From Verrucomicrobiaceae bacterium (lineage in GTDB: Bacteria > Verrucomicrobiota > Verrucomicrobiia > Verrucomicrobiales > Verrucomicrobiaceae), in assembly GCA_027489965.1 (NCBI GenBank), contig JAIXZA010000047.1, positions 1 through 43,507 of the forward strand: 43,507 nucleotides of DNA, read 5' to 3'. Made by a program: the position numbers and the translations under genes. Of the stretch, positions 34,105-42,712 are shown in pieces. Below the pieces are notes generated by a model. The model was given only the letters and a program-made list of their open reading frames with translations. It was not told the origin of the DNA and ran no database searches. Every line of letters begins with the position of its first letter. The first letter of the stretch is position 1.

Positions 34105-35775
34105 TTACCGCCGCATCATATTGACGACGCGATAAACAGTCTGTGTCAGCTCGCCTGCCTCATAGGGCTTTGGCAAGACACCGACAAAGCCTTTTTCCAG
34201 GAAGGTCAATTGCACGTCCTGATTCACACTGCCACTCGTGACGACGAGGCGGGCATCGGGGTCAAACTTGAGGATTTCGGCAGCGGTCTCGCCACCATTC
34301 ATGCCACCACGCAGGGTGAGGTCCATGAGCACCACATCAGGTGCGGTGCCGGTGCGGGCTAGGCTTTGATAAATTTTGACGGCGTCTTGGCCATTGTCAC
34401 ACTCGATGACTTCATAACCACAGCGCTTCAGGATCATGTGCGCCACTTTACGCAAGTCGTCCTCATCATCGACAATGAGCACACGGCCCTGGCCATGCTT
34501 TAGCGGGATGGGTGCAGCTGAATTGCTGGCAGCGGCAGGTGCGCCACGCGCAGGGGCGGGGACGGAAGGCAACAACACGGAAAACTCTGTGCCGACATTG
34601 AGTCGTGAATTGACGTGGATATCACCTTCATAGGCCCGGATGAAGCGCTTGCAGGTCGTTAGACCGATGCCGTTGCCATCTGCTTTGGTAGTGAAGGACT
34701 CGCGGAAAAGGCGTTTCAGATTCTCAGGTGAAATGCCACAGCCACGGTCGCGGACGGTAATCTTCGTGTAGGGACCAGGTTTGAGAACGGCATCCTGTCC
34801 GAGAGCAATCGTGACATCCTCAGCCTCCACATCCATGTAGCCACCCTGAGGCATGGCCTGGATACCATTCAGAATGAGGTTTTGCAGCACTTGGCTGACC
34901 TTCACGCTATCAGCCACGGGCCAACGGAGGTTGTCTGGCACGTTGACATGCATTTGTACATTCGCCCCAGCTCCGGCAAACTTGACGGTGTCATTCACCA
35001 CTTGAACCAGATCGATCGGCTGCGACTCATTTGGGCGACTTTTGCAGGCGCTGACCACTTGAGAAGTGAACTGACGTGCACGTTTCAAACCACCAAAAAT
35101 AAGCTGCAGCTCTTCACGCATCCCAGGGTCCTTCACTTTCTGCACAAGATCAGAAAGCCGCACGGTGACAGGCCCCAGAAGGTTATTGACATCATGGGCG
35201 ATTCCCTGCGCCAATGCGGCCAGATTGTCCTGCTTCAGCTGCTCTGACTGGCGATCGAGATCATCCATCTTTAGGGGCACTGTCTTGGCGGCAGGCGCTG
35301 ATAGGAAATCCTGTTGTACGGATTCAACGCGCACAGGCGAGACGACCAGTGTGTAATTCAGCAGTTTTCTCAGGCTGTTAAATACCGCGCGCACACGCCA
35401 GATACAGCGTTCAGGTTCACGACCATAGAAATTTTGAATGCGGCATTCGCTCTCATGAGTACCACCGTTTTCCACCGCTTGATTGAGGCTTTGCAAAAGA
35501 GCAGCAGCGTCCAGATCCCCTACAGCCAAATCGGCCAGGGACATGCCGCGCAGACCTTTGTCAGGCTCCACCCCGACCAAAACGGCAGCCGCCACATTGC
35601 TAAAGAGAATTTTGGGTCCGCTAGGATGGCTGCTCTCCGCCTCCACCATGATGACGCCTTCTGGAACTTGATCCAAAGCCACCCGAAGGAAGTAATTGGC
35701 CGTCTTCATTTGATCGAGATTGGCTTCTAACTCAGTTAGAGTCTCGGGGCGAAGGGTGTCGGGTGAGAGGGTCAT
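34105..35775 (-). CDS. Hybrid sensor histidine kinase with PAS and receiver domains
   Basis: A 556-residue cytoplasmic sensor with no membrane segment visible. A PAS-like domain (about 25-150) is followed by a short coil, an H-box GIAHDVNNLLGPVTVRL with His194, an HATPase domain (N-box LQNLILNGIQAMPQGG, G1 VRDRGCGISPENL, G2 GNGIGLTTC), a linker, and a receiver (about 430-556: VLIVDDEDDLRKVAH, acceptor Asp in VVLMDLTLRGG, conserved Lys in LPKPYEAG). The AHDVNNLL box is the variant seen in hybrid kinases that feed phosphate to their own receiver. No adjacent response regulator with a DNA-binding domain exists, so the target is unknown. Confidence 0.92.
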   Translation of the reverse strand: MTLSPDTLRPETLTELEANLDQMKTANYFLRVALDQVPEGVIMVEAESSHPSGPKILFSNVAAAVLVGVEPDKGLRGMSLADLAVGDLDAAALLQSLNQAVENGGTHESECRIQNFYGREPERCIWRVRAVFNSLRKLLNYTLVVSPVRVESVQQDFLSAPAAKTVPLKMDDLDRQSEQLKQDNLAALAQGIAHDVNNLLGPVTVRLSDLVQKVKDPGMREELQLIFGGLKRARQFTSQVVSACKSRPNESQPIDLVQVVNDTVKFAGAGANVQMHVNVPDNLRWPVADSVKVSQVLQNLILNGIQAMPQGGYMDVEAEDVTIALGQDAVLKPGPYTKITVRDRGCGISPENLKRLFRESFTTKADGNGIGLTTCKRFIRAYEGDIHVNSRLNVGTEFSVLLPSVPAPARGAPAAASNSAAPIPLKHGQGRVLIVDDEDDLRKVAHMILKRCGYEVIECDNGQDAVKIYQSLARTGTAPDVVLMDLTLRGGMNGGETAAEILKFDPDARLVVTSGSVNQDVQLTFLEKGFVGVLPKPYEAGELTQTVYRVVNMMRR

Positions 35776-35919
35776 GGGAGCTATGAGTTACCTCATTTAG
35801 CAATCATGAATAGTTAAGTAAACCTTAATTTCAGGATAATCCTCTTTTTTGCCTCTCATTTTTGAAAAACCCGCCTATGATGGAGATTACAATCGTAGCC
35901 TGCCCAGCGTTACAGTGGC

Positions 35920-36996
35920 TCAGCGCTGAACTCGTGAATCACCACCTTCAGCCAGCTTTTGCACCTCGATCAGCGTCGCCATGCTCGTATCTCCTGGAGT
36001 TGTCATAGCCAGTGCACCGTGGGCGGCACCGAGATCGACGGCTTTTTGCGCGTCTTTTTCGACCAACAACCCATGAACTAGACCTGCCACAAAACTATCC
36101 CCTGCCCCAATGCGGTCGAGAATGTCAAATCGTGGGTAATTTCGACTCCGATAAAACTGCCCTTCGTGATAGCAAAGCGCACCCCAGTCATTCACGGAAG
36201 CGGTATGCACACGGCGCAGAGTTGCAGCCACCGTCTTTAAATTGGGAAATTCTGCGATCAACTTAGCGATCATGGGACGCAGTTTTGCATCCTCAGCGGC
36301 AAAAATATCCTCAGGATCTGTCGGCGTGACACTTGCCACAGGCGGGTCGTCACTCAGAACACCAATCATCACATCCACGAACGGCGCAAGGCGGCGATTC
36401 AGTGCCTGCGCTGCTGGGAAGCCTCCACGCTCCTGCCAAAGAGAGGCGCGGTAGTTGAGATCATAGCTGACGGTGACTCCGTGACGCTTGGCAGCCTCGC
36501 AGGCTTGAACGGTGAGTTCGGCGGTCGATTCCGACAATCCAGCGAAAATGCCACCCGTGTGCAGCCAGCGACAGCCAAGTGTGCCAAAAAGATGATTAAA
36601 GTCGAAGTCACCCACTTTGAGCTGGCTCGCCGCGCTCCATCCGCGATCCACGCTGCCTTTGGCCCCGCGCACGCCGAAGCCGCGCTCGGTGAAATTGATC
36701 GGATTCCGCACTCGTTTGCCCATGCCATCATACGGCACCCATTTCACCAGAGAGGCGTCCACACCGCCCTGAAGAATCATGTCCTCGATCAGCCGACCGA
36801 TTTCATTATCCGCAAAAGCTGTTAAAATACCCGTGCGCAGACCAAAGCAGCGACGGGCGCCACGCGCCACATTGTATTCTCCGCCACCTTCCCAGGTGGT
36901 GAAATGCCTTGAAGTTCGCACACGGCCCTCGCCGGGATCGAGGCGTAAGAGCACTTCACCGAGAGAAAGGAGATCGTAATGGGGTTGGCCAGACAT
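35920..36996 (-). CDS. kdgK: PfkB-family sugar kinase, 2-keto-3-deoxygluconate kinase-like
   Basis: A 358-residue kinase of the ribokinase/PfkB fold. LLSLGEVLLRLDPGEGRV opens it, EGGGEYNVARGARRCFG is the KdgK-type substrate-binding region, and the C-terminal signature DRIGAGDSFVAGLVHGL carries the catalytic Asp. VTVSYDLNYRASLW fits KDG kinases. It would phosphorylate 2-keto-3-deoxygluconate, the end product of pectin or alginate lyase pathways, to KDPG. That matches the pectate-lyase-like gene at 23429, although the genes are 10 kb apart. It is divergent from parC and 140 bp behind the histidine kinase. Confidence 0.82.
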   Translation of the reverse strand: MSGQPHYDLLSLGEVLLRLDPGEGRVRTSRHFTTWEGGGEYNVARGARRCFGLRTGILTAFADNEIGRLIEDMILQGGVDASLVKWVPYDGMGKRVRNPINFTERGFGVRGAKGSVDRGWSAASQLKVGDFDFNHLFGTLGCRWLHTGGIFAGLSESTAELTVQACEAAKRHGVTVSYDLNYRASLWQERGGFPAAQALNRRLAPFVDVMIGVLSDDPPVASVTPTDPEDIFAAEDAKLRPMIAKLIAEFPNLKTVAATLRRVHTASVNDWGALCYHEGQFYRSRNYPRFDILDRIGAGDSFVAGLVHGLLVEKDAQKAVDLGAAHGALAMTTPGDTSMATLIEVQKLAEGGDSRVQR

Positions 36997-37096
36997 GGGT
37001 AATCAGTATATGAAAAGGTCTGACTCACTTGCAACCGCCCCTTGACTCTGGGCCAAGAAGTAAGCACTGAAACACTTACACATCATTTTTCCCACC

Positions 37097-39112
37097 GTGG
37101 CCAAGAAATCATCCAAGACCGAAGACAACTCCCCCATCCTTGCCGTCAGCGCAGCTATGGAGAACAAAGCCGTGGACGATCTCTACGGTGACTGGTTCCT
37201 GGACTACGCCAGCTACGTGATTCTGGAACGTGCCGTGCCCCACATCAATGATGGCTTCAAGCCCGTGCAGCGCCGCATCATGCACAGCCTGGAAGAGCTC
37301 GAAGATGGTCGTTACAATAAAGTGGCCAACGTGGTGGGAAACACCATGAAATACCATCCGCATGGCGATGCCAGCATTGGCGATGCCATGGTGCAGCTGG
37401 GACAAAAGGACCTGCTCATTGATACCCAGGGCAACTGGGGAAACATCCTCACCGGAGATAATGCTGCCGCGCCGCGATACATCGAAGCACGCCTCTCCAA
37501 GTTCGCTCTGGACGTCGTCTTTTCCCCCAAAGTCACGCCCTGGGCCGCCAGCTATGATGGCCGTAATAAGGAGCCGATCACCCTACCGGTGAAATTTCCT
37601 CTCCTGCTCGTTCAAGGCATTGAGGGAATCGCTGTCGGACTGAGCTGCCGCATCCTGCCGCATAATTTCGTCGAGCTCTGTGAAGCCAGCATTGAGGCTC
37701 TGCGCGGTGAAGAAGTCTATCTTCTGCCCGACTTTGCCCAAGGTGGCATCATGGATGCCAGCGAATACAATGGCGGCATGAGAGGTGGCCGCGTGCGAGT
37801 TCGCGCCAAGATCGAAGAAGGCCCCAAAAAGAACACCCTACGCATCATCGAGATCCCCTTTGGCACCACCACCGGTGGCGTCATGGACAGCATCGTGGCC
37901 GCCAATGAGAAGGGCAAAATCAAAATCGCCCGGGTCGATGACAACACAGCTGAGTTTGTCGAGATTGTTGTCCAGCTGCCACCAGGTACCGATGCCGAGC
38001 AGACCATTCAGGCGCTTTATGCCTTCACCGACTGTGAAGTCTCCTTAGCGCCCAATGCCGTCGTCATTCAAAACGACAAACCACGCTTTGCCAACGTCAA
38101 TGACCTGCTCAAAGAAAGCGCTGAATACACCAAAAAGCTTCTGGGTGCCGAGCTAGAGATTCAGCTGGGTGAACTGGAAGAAAAATGGCATTTCAGCAGC
38201 CTGGAGAAGATCTTCATCGAAAACCGCATTTACCGCCGGATCGAAGAGGCTGAGACTTGGGAAGCCGTGATGGCCGCCATCTGGAAAGGCCTGAAGCCCC
38301 ACCTCAGCATCCTGAAACGCGAAGTCTCTGACGAAGACGTCGCCCGCCTGACCGAGATCAAGATCAAGCGCATCTCCAAGTTCAACAGCTTCGAAGCCGA
38401 CGAACACATTCGCGCTCTGGAAAAAGACATCGAAGCGGTTCAGAAAAACCTCAAGCAACTCACCCGCTTCGCCATCGCTCACTTCGAACGGCTCAAGAAA
38501 ACCTATGGTCCTGGCCGTGAACGCCGCACCATTGTCAGCAGCTTTGACCGAGTCGCCGCTGCGCAGGTCATCATCGCCAATGAAGTTCTCTACCTCGACG
38601 CCAAAGAAGGCTTTGCCGGCACTGGCCTCAAGAAGGAAGGCGAGCCCATCTGCAAATGCTCCAATCTGGATGACATCCTCTTCTTTACCAAAGAAGGCAG
38701 CATGACCGTCTCCAAAATCGCGCCTAAGCTGCATGTCGGTAAAAACCCGCTCTACATCAACCTCTTCAAAAAGGACGAAGAAGCGGTTTACACCATGATC
38801 TATCGGGACGGCAAAAACGGCCCAGTCTTGGCCAAGCGCTTCCGCATCGGTGGGATCACGCGCGACAAAGCCTACGCCATCACCAAGGGCACGCCAGGCA
38901 GCATGGTGTTCTTCTTTGCACGCCACGAGACCGAAGAGGAAAGCAACGCCCAAAACTTACTCATCCATCTCAAACCAGCCCTCTACCTGCGCACGTTGTC
39001 CCTGAAATTCCCCGTCATGTCCCTCGCCGTCAAAGGCCGCGATTCCCTGGGTAACGTCGTCACCAAGCACGCCGTGGACAGAATCGTCAATGAGCGGAAG
39101 ACGGCAGAGTGA
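37097..39112 (+). CDS. parC: Type IIA topoisomerase subunit A (ParC/GyrA-like)
   Basis: A 671-residue protein starting at GTG 37097, shorter than GyrA and of the Bacteroidetes-type ParC pattern. Motifs: DWFLDYASYVILERAVPHIN, KPVQRRIMHSLEELEDG, the QRDR stretch HPHGDASIGDAMVQLGQ, and the active-site Tyr128 in AAAPRYIEARLS. A coiled region (about 420-460) precedes a C-terminal propeller-like domain. In the QRDR the position equal to E. coli GyrA Ser83 is Ala92, a residue associated elsewhere with altered quinolone response, though Ala is common in this subgroup. The ParE/GyrB partner is not in the window. It is followed after one base by a small membrane protein gene. Confidence 0.93.
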   Translation: MAKKSSKTEDNSPILAVSAAMENKAVDDLYGDWFLDYASYVILERAVPHINDGFKPVQRRIMHSLEELEDGRYNKVANVVGNTMKYHPHGDASIGDAMVQLGQKDLLIDTQGNWGNILTGDNAAAPRYIEARLSKFALDVVFSPKVTPWAASYDGRNKEPITLPVKFPLLLVQGIEGIAVGLSCRILPHNFVELCEASIEALRGEEVYLLPDFAQGGIMDASEYNGGMRGGRVRVRAKIEEGPKKNTLRIIEIPFGTTTGGVMDSIVAANEKGKIKIARVDDNTAEFVEIVVQLPPGTDAEQTIQALYAFTDCEVSLAPNAVVIQNDKPRFANVNDLLKESAEYTKKLLGAELEIQLGELEEKWHFSSLEKIFIENRIYRRIEEAETWEAVMAAIWKGLKPHLSILKREVSDEDVARLTEIKIKRISKFNSFEADEHIRALEKDIEAVQKNLKQLTRFAIAHFERLKKTYGPGRERRTIVSSFDRVAAAQVIIANEVLYLDAKEGFAGTGLKKEGEPICKCSNLDDILFFTKEGSMTVSKIAPKLHVGKNPLYINLFKKDEEAVYTMIYRDGKNGPVLAKRFRIGGITRDKAYAITKGTPGSMVFFFARHETEEESNAQNLLIHLKPALYLRTLSLKFPVMSLAVKGRDSLGNVVTKHAVDRIVNERKTAE

Positions 39113-39113
39113 T

Positions 39114-39527
39114 ATGAGTCAGGCGGATTTTCTCCAGCAGCGCGCCGAAACGATCCGGCAGCTTCGTGAAAATCCGCACACCGATTGGGTTCTGGATTTA
39201 TTCGATTGGACCAATTTACCTCTATTGCTGATTGGCCTGGCTCCCTGCTTAGTTCGAGTGTGGAAGAAAAATCGAATCGGATCAGGCATCCTAACCATAT
39301 GGTTTGTTTTCATCCTCTGGTACATTTGGGGATGCGTGATTGCGCCCTACATCGCCTTTAAGTGGACAGGTGAGCGCAGAATTTTGACCTGCTTCCCAGA
39401 AGGGCCAGCAGTACCAGCAATTACATTTATGGGCTGGCTGCCAGCGCTACTCTTGAGTTCGCTGACTTGGATCATCAAGTGGCTCTATTTTCGAGTCATC
39501 AGCAGAAAGAGAAGTCCTGCCGATTGA
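39114..39527 (+). CDS. Small membrane protein, unknown family
   Basis: The ATG at 39114 is two bases after the stop of parC (39110-39112), so the pair is probably cotranscribed. The 137-residue protein begins with a polar amphipathic stretch (MSQADFLQQRAETIRQLREN) and has about three transmembrane segments (LPLLLIGLAPCLVRVW, LTIWFVFILWYIWGCVIAPY, and FMGWLPALLLSSLTWIIKWL). No motif identifies a function. The tail is basic (RVISRKRSPAD). It is convergent with the frameshifted ORF, ending 3 bp from its stop. Confidence 0.7.
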   Translation: MSQADFLQQRAETIRQLRENPHTDWVLDLFDWTNLPLLLIGLAPCLVRVWKKNRIGSGILTIWFVFILWYIWGCVIAPYIAFKWTGERRILTCFPEGPAVPAITFMGWLPALLLSSLTWIIKWLYFRVISRKRSPAD

Positions 39528-39530
39528 GAC

Positions 39531-39913
39531 TCACAACATCCGCTTGGAAGTCGAGACGGTCCGAACGGCGCTCAGCGTTTGCCCTTCCGCAAGTGTGTCC
39601 GCGATGAACTTGAGGAACCCGCCATCAGGCCGACACGGGATTACATCAAACAGAACCAGCGTGTCCTCAAACCGCACCAAGTTTTTAGCGTGCTTCAGCA
39701 GAAAACCCAAACTTCTCGCCCATTCACGAAAGTCTTCTTTCTCCCTGATGATAGAGGACGTCCGAGGTGAGTTTCCACCTGACGATAGAATTCCTCGGAG
39801 GTGATCGAGCGCCTGGACGATAAGATCCGCTCCATTTGCTCGACAGTGAGCAGTGGTTTCACGGGAACTTGGCTGGAGGAAGACTGGGACATCAGAGCAC
39901 TCGCAAAGTGCAA
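39531..39913 (-). pseudogene. Frameshifted hypothetical gene downstream of the SIS-domain gene
   Basis: Two overlapping reading frames on this strand each look coding over only half. From about 39913 or the ATG at 39892 the first frame reads LLTVEQMERILSSRRSITSE, then EFYRQVETHLGRPLSSG, and stops near 39695. The frame one base back continues with EDFREWARSLGFLLKHAKNL, VRFEDTLVLFDVIPCRPDGG and FLKFIADTLAEG to the stop at 39531. A single missing base between about 39715 and 39790 would join them into one roughly 120-residue protein. No slippery heptamer is visible at the switch. Family unknown. It lies 36-57 bp behind the SIS-domain gene, in its operon. Confidence 0.55.
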
Positions 39914-39948
39914 TGGGTTTGGAAGGATTTGGCAACCTTGTACAGCTC

Positions 39949-40728
39949 CTACTGCCCCAACCCACCATAATAAGGGGCGAGCCGGCGTGCATGTTCATCA
40001 TAGGCAGCCTCAAAGATCTCTGCGGCACGCTCAGACCCAACAACCACACCCGCAGTCAGCACCTTGGGAGGTTGGCCGGCTTTCACCAGACGATCGGCGA
40101 CCTCGGCCTTGATGGCATTTACGAGCAGGCAACCGCCAACCGTGCTGCCTGGCGCGACGGGTGTGTCTAGGCCTTCGATCTTCACCATAGCATCTCCGAT
40201 TGGAGCACCGGTATCCAAGACGATGTCGGCAAAGTCTTGCAGCTTCTTGCCAGCGTGATGGCGCGAGGTGCTGGCTTCTGAATGCACCTGAGAAATGATC
40301 GCCACGACCTTGACACCTCGACGTTGAAACTCTTCGGCCATCTCGACAGGCACAACATTGCAACCACCTGAAGACACCACCAACGCACTGTCGCCAGCCT
40401 TCAGATCAAAGTTCCGCAATATACGTGCCGCGAAGCCACTGACGTTTTCCAGAAACATCGCCTGTCGCTGTCCATTGGCTCCAACCACGAGATTATGAAA
40501 CGTCAGACTCAGCTCAACGATGGGATTGAACCCTGGAAACGAACCATAGCGCGGCCACATTTCCTCCACCAAAATGCGACTGTGTCCCGATCCAAACACA
40601 TGCACCATTTGCCCCGCGAGAATGGTCTGAGCGAAGAGATCCGCCGTTTGCTGGATCTGTGGAAGCTGAGCGCGCACACGAGTGATAAGGTTTTCGCTGG
40701 CATTAAGATATTGGAGAGCTGGAGACAT
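39949..40728 (-). CDS. SIS-domain sugar isomerase-like protein (UPF0309 type)
   Basis: A 259-residue protein with a single SIS domain (about 25-190). HVFGSGHSRILVEEMWPRYG, FDLKAGDSALVVSSGGCNVV and IGDAMVKIEGLDTPVAPGST are typical of the SIS_2 / UPF0309 group, in which phosphosugars are bound and isomerised or sensed. Its upstream neighbours are a ROK kinase and an SDR dehydrogenase, and all three are on the same strand, so it probably works on the phosphorylated product of the kinase. An inverted repeat of 75 bp separates it from the ROK gene. Confidence 0.88.
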   Translation of the reverse strand: MSPALQYLNASENLITRVRAQLPQIQQTADLFAQTILAGQMVHVFGSGHSRILVEEMWPRYGSFPGFNPIVELSLTFHNLVVGANGQRQAMFLENVSGFAARILRNFDLKAGDSALVVSSGGCNVVPVEMAEEFQRRGVKVVAIISQVHSEASTSRHHAGKKLQDFADIVLDTGAPIGDAMVKIEGLDTPVAPGSTVGGCLLVNAIKAEVADRLVKAGQPPKVLTAGVVVGSERAAEIFEAAYDEHARRLAPYYGGLGQ

Positions 40729-40744
40729 GAGGAAGAATATTTTT

Positions 40745-40820
40745 GAACCGCTAATGTAACGCTGATAAAACGCTAATGACAGATTCTTTAATTAGCGTCA
40801 GATAAGCGTCACATTAGTGG
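40745..40820. repeat. Dispersed CGCTAAT inverted repeat, copy 2
   Basis: The left arm has three units, CGCTAATGTAA, CGCTGATAAAA and CGCTAATGACA, at 11-bp spacing from 40749. The right arm (about 40788-40820) mirrors them: on the bottom strand it reads CCACTAATGTGACGCTTATC, then TGACGCTAATT. The right arm includes the stop codon of the ROK kinase gene (40814-40816). Confidence 0.75.
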
Positions 40821-41710
40821 ATAGAAAGATTGGAGGCCGCGCCAAACGCTCCCGCCCACTCTCCAGCTGAAGCGAGCGCAAGTCGAACGCGGTGACCACC
40901 TGGACGCCATTCGAATTCGTCGAGATAGCTTTGCAGCGGCTGCATCAACTGCTCACCAGCCCCTGAGGCGATGCCGCCGCCGAGGATGATCAGCTCAGGA
41001 TCGAGGACGTTGATGAGAGACGAAAGACCGATGGCCAAATAGCGCACAGACTCCAGCCACAGGGCTTTGGCCTCTGCATCACCCGCCGAGGTGGCAGCGA
41101 GCAAGGTAAGCGTGTTTTCATAACGGCCCTGACCACGCTGCTGCAGTGTTTGGTTACCCAGAAAAGACTCGAGGCTGCCGGGTGTATTAAAAATATCCTT
41201 CGGTGCACCTGCCTCGACCGTGATATGTCCGAGGTGTCCACCGCGTCCGATCGCTCCTTTCAGCAAGCGACCATCGCTGAGCACCGCTCCGCCGACACCG
41301 GTGCCCAGGGTGATCATGAACACATCTCGGCAGCCCTTGGCCGCGCCGATCCAGACTTCGCCGAGAAGCGCCGCATGAGCATCATTCAGTACCTGCACCT
41401 CACGTTCCAGAAAGCTCGGCCAATCCAGTTTTTCCAGTCCCTGCATCCGCCCCGGCATCCAGTCGATGCAGCGGCCCTTCGGATGGGCCAATCCCGGCGC
41501 AGAGAAACCCACACGAAGCTTCCCCTTCCCAGCCTTAGCCTCCAGCTCATGGACGATCTCCCGCACCGTATGCGCAAAGCGTGGCACGTCGCCGACAAAC
41601 TCACCATCCTGTGTTGGCCTAGAAACACTGGCCAACATATCGCCCGAAGCGCAATCAATCAGCGCTGCTTTGATGTTCGTCCCGCCGAGGTCAATACCGA
41701 TCGCTGTCAT
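40814..41710 (-). CDS. ROK-family sugar kinase lacking the zinc motif
   Basis: A 298-residue kinase of the ROK/glucokinase fold. The ATP loop IGIDLGGTNIKAALID, the catalytic NDAHAALLGE (Asp110, where the family usually has NDANAAALGE), and ITLGTGVGGAVLSDGRLL are clear. The ROK zinc motif CxCGxxGCxE that should follow GHITV is absent: this protein reads EAGAPKDIFNTPGSLESFLG, with only the final Glu kept. It lacks a DNA-binding domain, so it is an enzyme, not a ROK repressor. Its start overlaps the SDR stop (ATGA, 41707-41710), so the two are translated together. The sugar substrate is unknown; a hexose or amino sugar is likely. Confidence 0.88.
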   Translation of the reverse strand: MTAIGIDLGGTNIKAALIDCASGDMLASVSRPTQDGEFVGDVPRFAHTVREIVHELEAKAGKGKLRVGFSAPGLAHPKGRCIDWMPGRMQGLEKLDWPSFLEREVQVLNDAHAALLGEVWIGAAKGCRDVFMITLGTGVGGAVLSDGRLLKGAIGRGGHLGHITVEAGAPKDIFNTPGSLESFLGNQTLQQRGQGRYENTLTLLAATSAGDAEAKALWLESVRYLAIGLSSLINVLDPELIILGGGIASGAGEQLMQPLQSYLDEFEWRPGGHRVRLALASAGEWAGAFGAASNLSIH

Positions 41711-42507
41711 TGTTTCATCCTTCCCTCAGAAATCGTCCAGCCACCGTCGACGGCGAGCACTTGACCGGTGATGAAATTTGCCGCGCGGGAGAGTAGGAAA
41801 AGAGCAGCACCCTCCACATCCTGCGGAGCACCGACTCGACCGCCATCCAGAGGCTGTTTGGCGGCGATGAAGCGCTGGATGTCCTCGTTGCCCACGGCAC
41901 GCTGGGACATGGGTGTTTCCACCAATGCGGGAGCGATGACGTTCACACGAATGTTTTGCGGCGCATAATAGCTGGCGATGGACTTGCTAAACCCGATGAT
42001 GCCCGCTTTAGCAGCGGCATACGCATGACTCGCAAAAAACTCAGGGGATGGCGACCAACCGAGCACACTGCCCATATTCAGAATCACACCACCGCCGCCC
42101 TGCTTCATGAAATGCTTCACCGCTGCGCGATTGGAAAGGAGGATCGAGTTTAAGTTTAGATCCAGCGTGTAACGCAGCCCCTCATCGGTCAGCTCATGCA
42201 GCGGCCCGTCACCACGTGAGCGACCACTGCCACCAGCCACATGATAAAGCGCATCCAGTCGGCCAAAAGCCTGCACGGCTAAGGCAACGGCACGCTCAGC
42301 CGTCTCTGGCTGAGCCGCATCCCCGGCAAAGCCGCGTGCATGGTCACCCAGCAGATTCAAAGCAGCCTGAACATTGGCTTCGGATCGGCTCGATACCACC
42401 ACCCGCGCCCCATTGGCGACAAGAGCCTGAGCTGCCGACAAACCCAACCCCGTGGTTCCGCCCATGACGACCACCACCAGACCTTCAACATCGTATCGTG
42501 CATTCAT
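41707..42507 (-). CDS. Short-chain dehydrogenase/reductase
   Basis: A 266-residue classical SDR. The cofactor loop is VVMGGTTGLGLSAAQALVAN, the NAG motif appears as YHVAGGSGRSRG, and the catalytic set is Ser in LNMGSVLGWS and Tyr-x-x-x-Lys in HAYAAAKAGIIG. It ends in the common ITGQVLAVDGGW. The ATG at 42507 is preferred; the longer frame from 42564 adds a non-homologous stretch. As first gene of the SDR-ROK-SIS operon it probably interconverts a hydroxyl and keto group on a sugar before phosphorylation, similar in role to KduD or gluconate 5-dehydrogenases, but the substrate cannot be inferred. Confidence 0.9.
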   Translation of the reverse strand: MNARYDVEGLVVVVMGGTTGLGLSAAQALVANGARVVVSSRSEANVQAALNLLGDHARGFAGDAAQPETAERAVALAVQAFGRLDALYHVAGGSGRSRGDGPLHELTDEGLRYTLDLNLNSILLSNRAAVKHFMKQGGGGVILNMGSVLGWSPSPEFFASHAYAAAKAGIIGFSKSIASYYAPQNIRVNVIAPALVETPMSQRAVGNEDIQRFIAAKQPLDGGRVGAPQDVEGAALFLLSRAANFITGQVLAVDGGWTISEGRMKQ

Positions 42508-42679
42508 TGTTCTCTCATGATGAAAAGCCCCCGTCTTCTCACAATCCCAAACTGTCGATGACAAGTTCAGCGGCGGGATAGAGCATGCAACACTGTTCTA
42601 TTCGATGTTCAGGATCTTGCCCTCTGCGCGATGAAAAAGAGACATAAATGGGTAGGTGTGGTCTGTGACGTTTTTTCTG

Positions 42680-42707
42680 TTCACAAGAAGTATAACAGCA
42701 CTATAAT
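42680..42707 (+). promoter_or_regulatory. Candidate sigma-70-type promoter at the start of the Ig-like gene
   Basis: TTCACA (42680-42685), 16 bases, then a perfect TATAAT (42702-42707). Transcription would begin about 6 bases further on, at or next to the ATG at 42713, so the message would have almost no leader. Confidence 0.55.
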
Positions 42708-42712
42708 TCGCA

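Noticed and set aside
38153..38953. Minus-strand frame of 266 codons inside parC
   Set aside because: The parC reading shows conserved topoisomerase motifs across the same bases; the antisense peptide is rich in Phe/Asp/Val by codon mirroring.
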